Positions 34,765-46,509 of a stretch of 64,000 nucleotides of DNA are shown in pieces. Position numbers and translations under genes: made by a program. The notes under the pieces are model-generated. The model was not told the origin of the DNA, did not search any database, and was given only the letters and a program-made list of their open reading frames with translations. Source of the stretch: Riptortus pedestris (Eukaryota; Arthropoda; Insecta; Hemiptera; Alydidae); the NCBI GenBank assembly GCA_019009955.1, contig CM032230.1, forward strand, positions 15,743,501-15,807,500, given 5' to 3'. How positions within the stretch are numbered: the first letter of the stretch is position 1; each line of letters opens with the position of its first letter.

Positions 34765-36300
34765 TTTAGCGGATTTCCCATAGACAACTAGACATGGAGA
34801 TGACGGAAACGAGTTCTGTTCAAGACTAAATAAATATTTGTCTGTTCATGCTCTGACGGTCACGATTTCAGCAGATTTCCTAAAGGGAAATAAGCTATTG
34901 AGGTTGTGCCTACAACTCGAATCTCCATCGATCCTATGAAAATGAGGCTTTACTAAGCTACAATCTTATATTACATGTAATGTACTGTAAATGTTAAGTA
35001 TATTTGTTCTCTGTCTTGAATTTTAAACGGTATATTTTCGTATTTTATGTTTCGTTTAGCGCACCACAATTCTTCGTACCCAATTATTAAGAGAGATTTT
35101 CGTACACTTCCTTTTTTTTAGCCTTCCATAAACCCCCACTTCTACTCTTCAGATTGTTATTTAGAAATTCAGAATATATAGAGAGATGAGATCAGCAGTG
35201 TGCCATATTTGCAGATGGGACATCTACTTAATTGGCACAGCCCCTACTTGATGAACATTTAGTTTTATAATTAACTCGATGTTTAAAACTAATCATCAAG
35301 CTCATGAATCGGATGAAAAAATGATATATAATCAATATTTAATTTATTTCCTGCAACTGATGTTCTGGAATTTCTATGTCTATTATTGAGCCAGTTATGC
35401 TCATTTTTGAACCATTAGCAAACCTCCACTTCTTCTCATCTCACTTTAACAGTAAACCAATATTTCGTGATAATACATCTCTAGCTCAAATATCAAATAT
35501 TGTTTTCATTCATCTTGTACTATGTCAGATACCTCAAATATGTCCTATGAGGCATCATCAATTAATGTTGTAAGTTTCACATTATTTAATTGTGAATTGA
35601 TCTATACCACATACTTGGTACTTAATCGTTTTGTACAAAACTAAAAATCGTATTCGGTAAGAGCTGAAATTTAGAAAATTCGAAATATATCCATTATTAT
35701 ACGTCTTATCGAAACATTGTATAGGACTTAATCACTATGAAAATTTAATTTCTTATAAAAGTTGTTCTCTTTCTTGAATACCAAGATATTGGCATTTCAC
35801 CTTGAGGAAACCCTCTTTCTTACTATTTTATTGTTCCTCGAAAAACTAAAAATTAAATTGAGTAATTAAGTAATGGTGGAAAACGGATTATAGAGAGGGG
35901 GGCTTAGAAAAGAGAAATTGGATATTGGAAATATCTCGATCAGAATGAGTAGTATCGATAAATTGTACATTACCAATGCTGTTGGAATTTTAATTTTCCA
36001 CAACTATTGTTTTATACGTTTTCTTCTAATCGTATTAATGAAGGTGTTGTATTTCTTAGGTTCAGACTTTTGTAAACCGCCACTTCTATTCAACAGATTT
36101 TCACTTTCACTTTAAGTGCCTGAGTCACTTAACGTATCAAATCCAACTAGCATTTTTATTCCTCTTTTCATTACTATTTACTTTGGCAGAAATAAAGAAT
36201 AGAAAGGGAGGTGAAATCTTCAACGGATACGTTATACGATAATATTCCAGTGCTCGAAAAATCTGCTTAGCTTACCTTGCCCCTCTCTGTTGGATTTTTT
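34765..36300 (-). mobile_element. HEL-A long-form copy, split by another HEL-A
   Basis: The 3' end TTAGCGGATTTCCCATAGA and TTTGTCTGTTCATGCTCTGACGG stop at 34868. The body resumes at about 35262 (AATTAACTCGATGTTTAAAA, AATCATCAAGCTCATGAATC) and carries two diverged modules to the 5' terminus AAAATCTGCTTAGCTTACC, ending in T6 at 36300. Without the inserted copy it measures about 1.1 kb, the long form. Confidence 0.7.
34868..35261 (-). mobile_element. HEL-A copy nested in a HEL-A copy
   Basis: A complete pair of ends (CAGCAGATTTCCTAAAGGGAA at left; CAGATGGGACATCTACTTAA, CAGCCCCTACTTGATGAAC at right) sits between ...GGTCACGATTT and AGTTTTATAATTAACTC of the older copy. The target was a T run. Confidence 0.7.
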
Positions 36301-36499
36301 ATTTTATTGAAGAAATATAGCAAGGTTCTGGTTAAAAAGAACTTCAAATCATGACATTCGGGAACTATCAACTTATATCAAGAGATATCAACTTACCAAT
36401 ATATTTATATATTATTTTATTTAAAGATTTCATTAAATTTTATGAAATATTATTTACAGTGTGTAGTTTCAATGGTATTACTTTGGTTGTGTGTTTCAG
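36301..36499. other. AT-rich spacer, possible intron end
   Basis: Ends in TTTGGTTGTGTGTTTCAG, a credible 3' splice site for the exon-like segment that follows. Confidence 0.3.
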
Positions 36500-36566
36500 A
36501 TGAGCCACTTATTCAACATGTTCGTGAAGCAAGTAGCGGAACACTGCGATTCCTCCAACATGCCAG
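36500..36566 (+). CDS. candidate internal exon of an unidentified gene
   Basis: A 67-nt segment between GTGTGTTTCAG and GTTTGTCAG. Entered in the phase left by the exon at 8191-8250, the first codon becomes GAT (Asp) and the rest reads EPLIQHVREASSGTLRFLQ, leaving two bases. A second frame is open (starting MSHLFNMF), the third begins with a stop. The composition looks more protein-like than the surroundings. I do not recognise the family. If both exons are real they are separated by a 28.2-kb intron full of mobile elements, unless further exons lie between. Confidence 0.35.
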
Positions 36567-37589
36567 GTTTGTCAGTCCATTAGCCAGTATTATTAAATAA
36601 AAACCTCTCCTTTGAAATGTTTCGAAAATTCATCATCAGAGAATTCCAACAAGCGAATAAGCTGGCTTTGCTTCGTGAAAATCAATTATTCAGGTTGGGC
36701 ACAATTTTCCAAACTCTCTTCTTTTCAAATTTCTATCGATCCTACCTACAAAATGACATGAGTTGTATCAAAAATGCTGTATAATCAATCTTAATGTAAA
36801 TTTAATTTCTTCCATTTGTCATACAAATTTTACGCGTAACATTAAAATTCTAATATTAACAGTGACATTAAGACTAGAGACGATGCTCGGGAAATCATTG
36901 TTGACTGGATAATGATATTATTTTTATTGCTTCCTGAATAACACTTTAAACAATCATATTGACTTTAAACGCATGTTACCTTTTGTCATAATGATATTAC
37001 CAAGTAATGTTTAATAGTTATAGATAGTACATAATTATTTCACCATATCGAACGTCACCATATCGAAGGAAATAGTATAATATATACCAGAGTTAAAGAG
37101 TTTAATTCCCCACAACTTCCAGTCACGCGATGTCCAAATTAAGCACGACATTGTTTAAATAATAAATTATAAAGATTAAATAATCGAAATGCTCTTGTTT
37201 ACACTATTTCTAATTATTTATTATTTAATTACATTTGTTATTACTAAACTTTACTCAAATAAAATTCTACTTTACTATATATAATAAACATTTTATTAAT
37301 GCGATTGGTCTCCAGCAATATTATATAGTGTATACCATGTATATACTGCGTTATACGACAAAAAGTTTCTCTTAAGAACAAAATAAATAACTTATGTGCA
37401 TGTCTGCCAAAAAATCAATAGGAAACGAAATAACATCATATTATTTCAGGGACTATAAAAATTTAATATAAACGTTAAGACCTCTTAAATTTCCTTTCAT
37501 AAGAATCATCTTCTGAAAACAAAAAAAGAATAAGCAAAATTGATCCAGCCATTCACGCGTGATACCGTGACCAAGGGAAATATGGAGTC

Positions 37590-37631
<42 letters not shown>

Positions 37632-37649
37632 CATTAAAAAAAGAAAATA
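36567..37649. other. AT-rich DNA with a decayed HEL-A piece
   Basis: 36650-36870 vaguely matches minus-oriented HEL-A (TTTCTATCGATCCTACCTA, AAATGACATGAGTTG, TAATCAATCTTAATGTAAAT). The rest is AT-rich without recognisable content; (TA)n lies at 37593-37628. Confidence 0.4.
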
Positions 37650-38093
37650 ATTTATTTATTATTTATTAACGTCTACTTTTTGCAACCCTGGCTAATTGGG
37701 ACGGGCTATCTACAGTTTACCAGCATATTCTAGCCAGGGTGGGACTTAGGATGCTATTTAATGAATTTCGTCACTAAATAATTTCCTTTGCCCAGGCAAG
37801 AATCGAATTCGCCACTCTAGAATTACTATGTGAGATTATTTGTGCTACTCGGCTAATTGGAACGCGTTAGCTACAGGTTTCCACCATTTTTTAGCCAGGG
37901 TAGGTCCATGGATGTTATTTAATGAGCACGTCACTATATAAATTCCTAACTAATACCCGGGTCGCCAAAGCTACGAAGCTCCGATAAATAAATATTACCC
38001 GGGTAAGAGAAAAACTCACCGCTCTAGGTTTACCATGAGAGATTAAGGCCAACGTCTTAACTCACATAGTTAACCTTAAGCCCCAATGAAAAT
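37650..38093 (-). mobile_element. SINE-A, two adjacent copies
   Basis: 37650-37837: reversed tail TTTATTAACGTCTACTTTTT, body, and B-box region (AGAATCGAATTCGCCACTC), with the A box cut off. 37845-38093: second body (GGCTAATTGGAACGCGTTAG) through AAAACTCACCGCTCTAGG to TCACATAGTTAACCTTA (A box). A 50-bp insert with CCCGGGT at both ends (37955-38005) interrupts the second copy. The tail-to-head pairing repeats the arrangement at 10.4-10.7 kb. Confidence 0.7.
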
Positions 38094-38347
38094 GTACTTT
38101 AGGCATTATATTTATATATTTCTTAATCTTATTATTGTTTTCCTAAATGAATTGATATATGTTCTTAATTACTTAAACCCCCCTTGAGATGGAGCAATTT
38201 AAATAAGCTGTAGAGGAATATATCTAGTGTACATGTCAATAGCTGATTTGGGAATAGAATTGGTAATGATTATGTCATTCCTATAATTGGGATATTTCCA
38301 TTATTTTGGTATTATCTATTTGATGGACTAACTCTAATTTCTTTGGA

Positions 38348-38396
<49 letters not shown>

Positions 38397-38855
38397 AGTA
38401 GTAAGTAATGCATCAGATCCTGTTTCTAAACATTAAGCCAACATCACGTCAGAATATATATAATATTTAGTATTAATCATGTTTGGGTGGTCTACTGAGC
38501 GTTGCCCAATTCGGAAGCAATTTTCTCTCTGAGTTCATATATTCTAAGAAAATGTATTTCACTCCTTCATCTCTGATTCATGCCCTAGAACTGTAATTTA
38601 ATCAGCTGTTATTATTGTGTCACGATTTAACCTTTTAGCTGCGTATATCCGTTCCCCAGGTGAGCAATTTCTTGCGGCTCTTTATATGCCTATTATAGCT
38701 TGCGTTTTTTTAAGGTGGAGAAGCAGAGTTACAGTTAAATATGGAACTTTCATTATATTATATTCCAGCTCTGACAGCTTCAATCATCGCTTCAAGCTAC
38801 TCAGACGTTCTAATGCAGCTAGCTAAATTGCTTCTTAGAACATTATTATCTTCTA
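38094..38855. other. AT-rich DNA with (TA)n microsatellite
   Basis: (TA)n at 38346-38391. Frames at 38617-38959 are short and featureless. No gene recognised. Confidence 0.4.
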
Positions 38856-39862
38856 AAATGCCCGTCACGCAGGGGCTGAGTAAATTAAGCAGATTTCCCA
38901 CGTACTGCTTTGGCACACTATTGAGCTCTTCTCGCCATATATTTCCTTTCTATCTGTAAGTAAAAATCCGATGAGAAAAGTGGGTATTTACTGAAGGCTT
39001 AAAATAAAAAAGTACGAATAACTCGCCTAATATTTGAGCTACGAAAAAATATATATGACAAGAATTGTAGACTATCAATAGTTTAACAAGATTTTTCCAA
39101 TAACATTTTACTCATAATAATAGAGAAATTTTGAATTTTCGAATTCCTCTTCCTATTCCAGCTTCGATTTCAGCAATTAAAGACTATGATCTTTAGTGTT
39201 GTTTGAAACAGTTAAATACTGGCTACGATATAGACCAAATAAACAATTTCGAAATAAGAACATTAAATATGAATTAATGACACCATAACATAATTTAACG
39301 CCATGAATCTCATGTACTAAAAGTCTGTTGAAAACGATATTCAGTATTTAAGCTTCAAATAAAGTGTTTATTGGAATAGCAACTTATAGTTAATATTGCA
39401 TGTGTAGGAGTGGAGGTTTACTAAGGAGTGAACAAATTTAAACATATCACTCAATCAATATTCAAGATAAAAAAAATTATTACAACAATATTAATAGGTA
39501 ATGAAATGTTCAATAAGATTTGTCTTATACAATTTTTCGATCCAACGTATATTAACAGAGATATTTCAAATTTTCGAGATTTCCTACCCTAAACCACCCC
39601 TCACACTGATTCGATTTCAGCCATTAACGAACATGTCCCTTTGTTTTGCATAAAACGTTTAAATATGAAGTTTGGTAACAATCAAAAAAATTGCGACAGC
39701 TTGTGCGATAACAGGCACATTTATAAGTACATTTATCATTTGAAAGGGACATCATGTTCACCTCCTTGGTGGGTTCAATGCACATTTGAAAATATTTTTC
39801 GAAATTCGCGCCATGAGTACAAACTCAGCAGTTGATTTTCCTTAATGTGAAATCTGCTAAAA
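38856..39862 (+). mobile_element. HEL-A copy, full-length long form (two modules)
   Basis: Best long-form copy. 5' end AAAATGCCCGTCACGCAGG, TTAAGCAGATTTCCCACG. Module B spans about 38991-39240 (CTGAAGGCTTAAAATAAAAA, GATTTCAGCAATTAAAGAC, ACAGTTAAATACTGGCTACG). Module A spans about 39421-39690 (TAATCAATATTCAAGATAAA, GATTTCAGCCATTAACGAAC, CGTTTAAATATGAAGTTTGG). The end is TGTGAAATCTGCTAAAAGG. The two modules lie about 430 bp apart and share the order of landmarks, so the long form looks like an old internal duplication. No open frame of note. Confidence 0.85.
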
Positions 39863-40587
39863 GGTTCTATGAATATCTCCTGTGAACAAATTATGAACGG
39901 AAAATCACACAATTTTCTTGTAGATCTCACTACAGGTCGATCCTTCAAAAATTGTGTTTCACACCAATTATTTCCTTATCAGTCACGGCAAAACAGCTGC
40001 TGATTGTTAACTTTAATTATACAACACTGTTGAATAAGACTCGTGTGTTGCAATGCAATGTGCATCATATGCACAGCTGTAGAACTGCATAGTCCTATCA
40101 ATTGTGCAATTCATCTGATTACGTACTGTCGAATTATCTTTGAATGTAATTAAAAATTCTTATTACGCATATTTATAAAATTGACAGGTCGTGAATATGG
40201 AAGGTGTCACCGCGCATATCCTCTCTGCGCAATTTAAATTTTAAATTACTATTTACACTCTAAGCAATGCCATCGAGTGGGCTTCATTTGAATTAGTAAA
40301 ATTGTAATTGCTTAATACGACGCTGTAAAAAAAAATATACAATTTATACTCAAGACCTATCGAAGAAAGGAATTTTCATATTATTTCATGATACTACAAT
40401 GTTGAATGAAATTTGATTTCATCTAGTAAAAATATGTTTAGGAAATAGCCTCCTCTTTTCTTGAACCACGTTCTTCCAAAATACCAATGAAACTCAGTTA
40501 TTGAATATTTTATAAAACGAAATGGAAGAAGTTTCACTTCATAATAGAACAAGTGATCAAATAAGAATAAAGTCCATCAGTGCCTTA
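39863..40587. other. AT-rich DNA, no gene seen
   Basis: Nothing identifiable on either strand. Confidence 0.4.
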
Positions 40588-41163
40588 CTCAAAAAAAAGT
40601 GAGGCTTTTCTGAAGACTGAACTCAAATATATATATATATATATATATATAAAACTTTCTTAATATCCAAGTTAGACAAAGAATCTATAAAAGAACAATT
40701 GTAAGATATTGCAATAAGATTGTTAACAATTTCGATCCGACTCATAATTACGGATGAATACTTTTCGTTTTCGTCCCTTTCCATTTTTTTCTTTTCCAAT
40801 TTCAGACAACAAATATAAGTTTACTTTTCCATGAACGGTTAAATATGTAGGATACCATAGTTCAAATTAAAATCATTGAATCTAGAACGTAAACCGATGA
40901 TCTAGCTTAATCGATGACGACTTATCTAACATATTTGTATGTAACGTATCTCATATAATAATGTCCCAAAGACCTCAATATTTGTTGTTGTAATTGCTTT
41001 ATAATAATTCAGTACTCTCTATGTAACAAATGTATATAACAAAATCTAAAGAAAATTAAGTTTGTATAATCTTTTGTTCGGACTCATAATTGTGATAATG
41101 TTGCCATTTTCGTTCTCAACCCCCCTTCCTCCTGGCTTTAACGAACGAAATCTTCAATTTTAT

Positions 41164-41218
<55 letters not shown>

Positions 41219-41340
41219 TTTCGAACGACTACATTTTCGCCACCTAAATAGCAGATTTATTTTTTTCAAGAAATATTTCGAAAGTGTAATGAGAACTTCA
41301 ATAAGTAATTTCCCTTTAAATTCTTGAGAGAACAAGTCCA
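40588..41340 (+). mobile_element. HEL-A, strongly decayed copy (or two)
   Basis: GTGAGGCTTTTCTGAAGACTG, a TA tract, ATTTCGATCCGACTCATAAT, a second similar block at 41085, then a TA tract (41161-41216) and CATTTCGAACGACTACATTTTCG. The 3' hairpin is reduced to ATAAGTAATTTCCCTTTAAA. 5' end missing. Confidence 0.55.
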
Positions 41341-41983
41341 ATAAAAAAAGGATTAAGCTTTATTCTTTCCTTGTTGCAAGAACTATGTGCTTCCTGACCT
41401 TTCTCAGCTGATTTCGTCCCGAGGAATTTCTTAGCTATTTAAACTCTCTACCTGTTCCATTCTGAGAGAGCAATACGGTCACTAGCTATTTAGCGTTGGC
41501 AAAGATTAGAAAGGGAGGTTTCCTTATGTTTTTTTCTCTTTAAACTTAATAGTTTTAGTGAGGAAATGTATTGTACAATTTAATAGCTACTCACCAGACG
41601 GCGGATGCTCGGCAGTGGGGTCAATTACAGGCAGAGTTTTAAGGGCAGTCCATGAAAAATTATTGGAAAAGTATTATATTATGAGAACCTCTAGGCGATG
41701 GTGGTATATCAGTTGTCCCGCAAGCGTACATACTTATAGAAGTCTATATTGGATTCAGGAACAATAAATGGGCCCTGTCCTCTATTAGTGCTTTAATTTA
41801 TGAAGAGTTCACTTTAAAGCCAGCGCTCCATCGTCAGTGCCTGCTGACAAACAAAAACCTTAATACGAAATAACAAATATAGCATGGTCAACAGTGCAAA
41901 GATTGTCACAAATCAATAAAAACAAACATATGTAGTATAAAAACCAATAGAAAATTTCAAAAATAGTAAATCAAAAAATATTT
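41341..41983. other. unassigned DNA
   Basis: A 69-codon frame (41558-41767) has no recognisable domain; no repeat recognised. Confidence 0.35.
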
Positions 41984-42400
41984 AAAAAAGTCCGTCTTGC
42001 AGGGGCTGCGTAAGCAGATTTCCCACGCGAAGGTTTACAATAGATATATACATATAGGTAACACTGCCTATATGTAACCATATAGGTTACAATGCAAACT
42101 GTAATGAGTAATCGTTCAGTCCATTTACAATACAAGTAATTAATCTCTACAACGGAAAGCGGCTGAATTATAAACAAACAGGCCAGCGAACCTCGTATCG
42201 CTAAATAGATAGATAGACCGGAAAGACAAACAATTAATGAAATATGTCTGAAAATAACATATTATCTTTACTGAAAACAGTGCACTAAATAGCTGGTTCA
42301 GTCATCTGTAATGAACCAGACTCAGTTTTATCTCAACCACTCAAATTAATTAAAAACAAACAAACGACTAGGTAAAAACTTATATGTGCATATCACAATG
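41984..42400 (+). mobile_element. HEL-A variant copy, 5' part
   Basis: AAAAAAGTCCGTCTTGCAGG, GCAGATTTCCCACGCGAAGG, then the variant block shared with 5.8 kb (CTCTACAACGGAAAGCGGCT, CATATTATCTTTACTGAAAA). The 3' part is not seen. Confidence 0.75.
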
Positions 42401-43023
42401 GGGTGAAAATCTCTCTGAATGCTAACACCAGAGGAACTATAATGAAGAAGACAAAATAAAAAACCCCAATGTTAATAATAAAGAGGAGATGTAGGAGTTA
42501 CCTGATAAGAGCTGTCTCTATGGTTTTTATATTTCTTGGTTGACGATTTTTAAAAATTTTCTATTGGTTTTATCCTGTGCATGTTATTTGTTTTGCGTGT
42601 TGTGTCTTTTTTACACCGCTTGTGACTTTATTTACACAGATTTTGTTTGTCAGCTGTCACTGACAATGGCGCTCTGATCCTGAATTTTGGATAAATCGAT
42701 GTACTTGTAGAAGACAAGGTTTTTTTATTGATCCTGATTTTATTGGTTCCTCTGCCGACCAGCATCTCGGGAGAAATCTATAATGGGAACATTTATTTAA
42801 ATTTACATCAGCGGGGATATCTGTCAAACTGTCAATCCCTTGGCTATAGATGGAGACGGCGTTGTGTGTATACCCATCCCGTATAGCAGATGGAGGGCAT
42901 TGAGGCAGTGGGTCTGGGGAAAGCAGGAGAATCAGGTTAGTCGGGTTTCGATCTGGCTTTCTAGCTCCTCTTCCAAGCATTGTTTTCACTCCTTCATTAG
43001 CCGCCTCACTAGTCATGGCTAGT
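42401..43023. other. possible coding remnant on the minus strand
   Basis: 42657-43016 is open for 119 codons on the minus strand in DNA clearly less AT-rich than its flanks. The protein (MTSEAANEGVKTMLGRGARK...) has no domain I recognise. It could be a retroelement piece, a host exon, or chance. No splice sites or promoter were identified. Confidence 0.25.
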
Positions 43024-44021
43024 CAGCTAACCTTCCAACTTGGGAAATCTCTCTTTGCTACCAGCTCATGATGGGATTTTCGAAAAATGTCTTCAAATGT
43101 CCATCCTACCCAGAAGATGACGAAAATAAGGTCCTTTCAAAATTGTGTGCGTATATCCATAAATATCTATATATATAATACACACACACACACACACACT
43201 AGAAGTTACAGTTTTTGTCTGATCGATACCAAACTCGATATTTAAACGTTTTCTGTAAAAATGAAGATCAGGTTCGTTAACGACTAAAATCGAACCAGTA
43301 GGAGTAGGGGTTTACAGGAGGAATTTCGAAAATTCAGAAAATCTCCGTTGTTATGTGTCGGAATGAAAAGTTGTATAAAATCAATTTTATTGCAAATGTA
43401 TTGTTCTATAAGTATTGTTATATACATGTTTTCTCTATATTGAATATTAACAGAGATATTTCTACATTACAGTTTTCGGCCATCTCTAAACCCCCACTCC
43501 TGCTAATGTCAAATTACATTTAATCTGTAATATAGTGAATCACTCCATTACAAGGTGAAATACCATAGTTCTCATTTAACTATTACTTTATGGGATACGA
43601 GCAAATACGTCATGTGATGAAGTAGTTAATAAAGACTTTTCGTTCTTTACTCGAAAATGGTTATTTGATCAATACCATAATCGATATTTAGCCGTTTCAG
43701 TCAACACTAAAGATTTGTTATTGGCTGAAATTTAAAATATCTCCGTTATTAAGAATCAGATTATAATATGTTATAGTAGCATTTTTGTTAAACTTTTGAT
43801 TGTATACTATTGTTACTATATGCATTTTTTGATAACTGAAGTATTAAGCGAGTTATTCGTACTTTCTCGTTTTCAGCCTCCAATGACCCTCCCCTACAAC
43901 CCTTTTACTAATCGGGTTTTTACATAGAAATAGGGTTTATGTGGTGAGAAGATCACAGGTGTTATACTGATTCGTGGGAAATTTGCTTAGTTTACGCAGA
44001 CCGTGCGTGACGAACTTTTTT
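43024..44021 (-). mobile_element. HEL-A copy, long form
   Basis: A decayed 3' end (TTGGGAAATCTCTCTTTGCT, CATGATGGGATTTTCG), CCCAGAAGATGACGAAAATA, a TA/CA microsatellite, body modules A and B (43200-43980), then the 5' end GGGAAATTTGCTTAGTTTACG, CGTGCGTGACGAAC followed by T7. Confidence 0.8.
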
Positions 44022-44164
44022 TATTTCCATCTCAATGTAGGTCGACAAGGAGGGGCATCCCCAAATGCTCTGTAGTCTTAGGTCCTAGGTCTATTAAGGC
44101 AGTTATAATGCCATGATTAGTAGGTACCATCAGTAACACCTCACCCCCTCCTACTCATGGGTTT
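44022..44164. other. spacer
   Basis: No repeat or gene recognised. Confidence 0.4.
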
Positions 44165-44352
44165 TTAAAATATCAATAGTTAATATGTGATTTGTTCCAC
44201 ACTATACACGATATTTAACTGTTTCATTCAAGACTATGGATCATGGTTAATGATTGAAATCGGGCAGGGAAATTGTTGCCGGGGGGGGGGGGATAATAAA
44301 GGGTTTAGGGGATTTGAAAATTCAAAATATCTACCTTGTTTTACGTAGGAAC

Positions 44353-44648
44353 AGAGAATATGTTGTTGAATTGATTTGATTGAATTTATTTGTAAATTAT
44401 ATGTATAGTTTTAAGTGGGATTAGGTTAGTATTTAGGCTTTAGGTATGTGGGCTAGTTAGTTAGGCTCTTGCTGCCAGTTCTCTGAACAGAGGCAAAGGA
44501 GTCGCAGCTGCGGGTTCCCCTAGGACTTTTAGCAGATTTCCCTTAAGGGAAATCAGCTATTGAGGTCGTACTCATGACGCGAGTTTTGAAAAATTTCCTC
44601 AAATGTCCATCGATCCTACCCAGTAGATGACGAAAATGAGGTCCGTTC

Positions 44649-44733
<85 letters not shown>

Positions 44734-45408
44734 TTGTCTGTTAACGCTCTAGCGGTCGCAATTTTTGTTTGATCGTTACCAAACTTCATATTTAAGCGTT
44801 TTACGTAAAAAGAGAGATCAAGTTCGTTAATGGCTGAAATCGGACCAGTGGGAGGGGGGGATTTTTGAAAATTCAAAATATCTCCATTATGCGTCGGATC
44901 GAAAAATTGTATAGAATCAATCTTATTGTAAATTAAATTTACTATAAATATTGTTCTATACATCTATTCAGTATCTTGAATATTAACCGAGATATTTGCA
45001 TTTGTATTGTGTGTGTGGTCGACGGAACCCCGCCATGTTCCGGACTCTCCGCCGAGAGCTCTGGTGGCCGTTTCCAGAACTATTCGTCCCTCGTGAATAG
45101 GTTTAGAGATCCCTTCCTACTACAGCTGTTATTAGGCGGATTTCTCTATTGTAAAACTTCACGTGGGAAATCTGCTTAGTTTACGCAGCCCCTGCGGGAC
45201 GGACTTTTTGGACTTAAATTAAAACTCCCAAATGTTGCACTTTAATGCTTAGCCGTGCTCGGTGATTTAGGCTAAGTTACCAGGCCCAATTTATCTATTG
45301 AAAATTTTATATCTCTTATTAAATGGAGATCGCTGGTATGGGGAAACCCAAAGGTACAGCGGGGGCAGAGGTGGGGAAAAAAAAGAAAAAAAAAAGAGAA
45401 TATGTTGT
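44353..45408 (+). mobile_element. LINE-B insertion with 14-bp target duplication, itself interrupted
   Basis: AGAGAATATGTTGT occurs at 44353-44366 and again at 45395-45408, exactly flanking LINE-B 3' UTR sequence that ends in an A-rich tail (GGGGAAAAAAAAG then A9). The insertion is 5'-truncated just after the point where the 9.8-kb copy has its stop codon, so it holds 3' UTR only. Its two halves (44367-44530, 45210-45394) align with 10016-10345. Confidence 0.9.
44529..45209 (-). mobile_element. HEL-A copy, full length, inserted in LINE-B
   Basis: 3' end AGCAGATTTCCCTTAAGGG with a perfect palindrome, GACGAAAATGAGGTCCGTTC, TA tract 44655-44731, CTCTAGCGGTCGC, the body, the GC block with GAGAGCTCTGGTGGCCG, and the 5' end GCAGCCCCTGCGGGACGGAC, T5. 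The uninterrupted LINE-B homologue reads CTAGGACTTTTCGGAATTAA; here CTAGGACTTTT meets the 3' end and the 5' end is followed by GGACTTAAATTAAA. This fixes the boundaries to within a few T residues. Confidence 0.92.
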
Positions 45409-45484
45409 GTGATGTCCCCATTGTGTTTTACCAGCACTTGGGAAATCTGCTTAGTTTTCGCTGCCCTCGCGTGATGGACTTTTT

Positions 45485-45501
45485 GAATCCGGGATAATAT
45501 A

Positions 45502-45544
<43 letters not shown>

Positions 45545-46509
45545 GCTGTATAAGCTTGATATTTGATGTTTGATGTTTCTGAAAATAGAAAAAAAAACCC
45601 CAATGCCTTTGTGGTGATGTCAGTCGGAGCCTAATGACAGCAGACATGATTTGCTGCTTAGGCTATTGATACTGTCATCGGATCAAATCAATATTCAACG
45701 ATACTCCATCTTTATCTGCTTCATCTGCAAATGCATGAATTATGCTGTCATACCTCGCTGCAATAGGCAATGGCGGAATAGCATAATCAGCTGATCGGCT
45801 CTAATAATTCCTTTGTAACTTAATACAGCCTATTAAATCAAATTACACAAACATTTATTTAACCATCTATCTCATTTGTAAACAAACTCACGTTTGGGTT
45901 AATCTCCCCATTATTTATTTTTTTGTTAGAATCATTATGATGAAAAGAATGGGCGTGTCATTTTACTTGCTTTCATTAACAAAATGATCTATTTATAACT
46001 TACCATCATTATTACACCTTCAAGTATACAATTTCTGATTTACATAATAAATGATTGAATCAGTTCCTTAATGACTAATTCAATACGCATTGCTGATTGT
46101 TAATAAGGAATCTATTTATCCTTGTTTATGATGAAAAATAATTACTCAGCCTTTAATAGTTCACTTTTATGGAAGTTAAATGCAATTAGCTACTTCACTA
46201 GACTTACAATATCCAATTACAAGAAAAGGTTATGTTACATTTGTATAATAAATGTGTGTGTTAGCGCTTTAGCTAATGCCTGCATAATTAGATTGCAAAT
46301 TATTCAACAAGTAGCATCTACTATGACATTTATAATAATTTGTAGTTATAAATGTCTATCGTTTGTTGTAGTACGTTATTTAGAACCAGACTATAGCTTA
46401 CCTTAATCTCAAAATTTGTTTTACGTCACCAAAAACCTTAATTTCCTCTTTGGAGAGTAAAGAATTTAATAACTTTTATAAACGCGTGGTCCTACTCATT
46501 CTCGAATGT
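45485..46509. other. AT-rich DNA with CA microsatellite
   Basis: (CA)n at 45503-45541. The 94-codon frame at 46122-46406 lacks recognisable domains. No repeat recognised. Confidence 0.4.

Larger units (their letters stand above)
44165..45484 (-). mobile_element. old HEL-A copy interrupted by a LINE-B insertion
   Basis: 44165-44352 holds long-form body sequence (CACGATATTTAACTGTTTC, TGATTGAAATCGGGC) with a G10 run. The copy resumes at 45395 and reaches its 5' terminus at GCACTTGGGAAATCTGCTTA, CCTCGCGTGATGGAC, T5 (45484). The interrupting LINE-B carries a 14-bp target duplication. Confidence 0.75.

Noticed and set aside
44976..45179. 67-codon frame resembling a conserved protein because near-identical frames occur at 697-891 (minus) and 12636-12818
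   Set aside because: All three lie in the same GC-rich 5' block of HEL-A copies; conservation reflects the repeat, and the frame shifts or ends differently in each copy.
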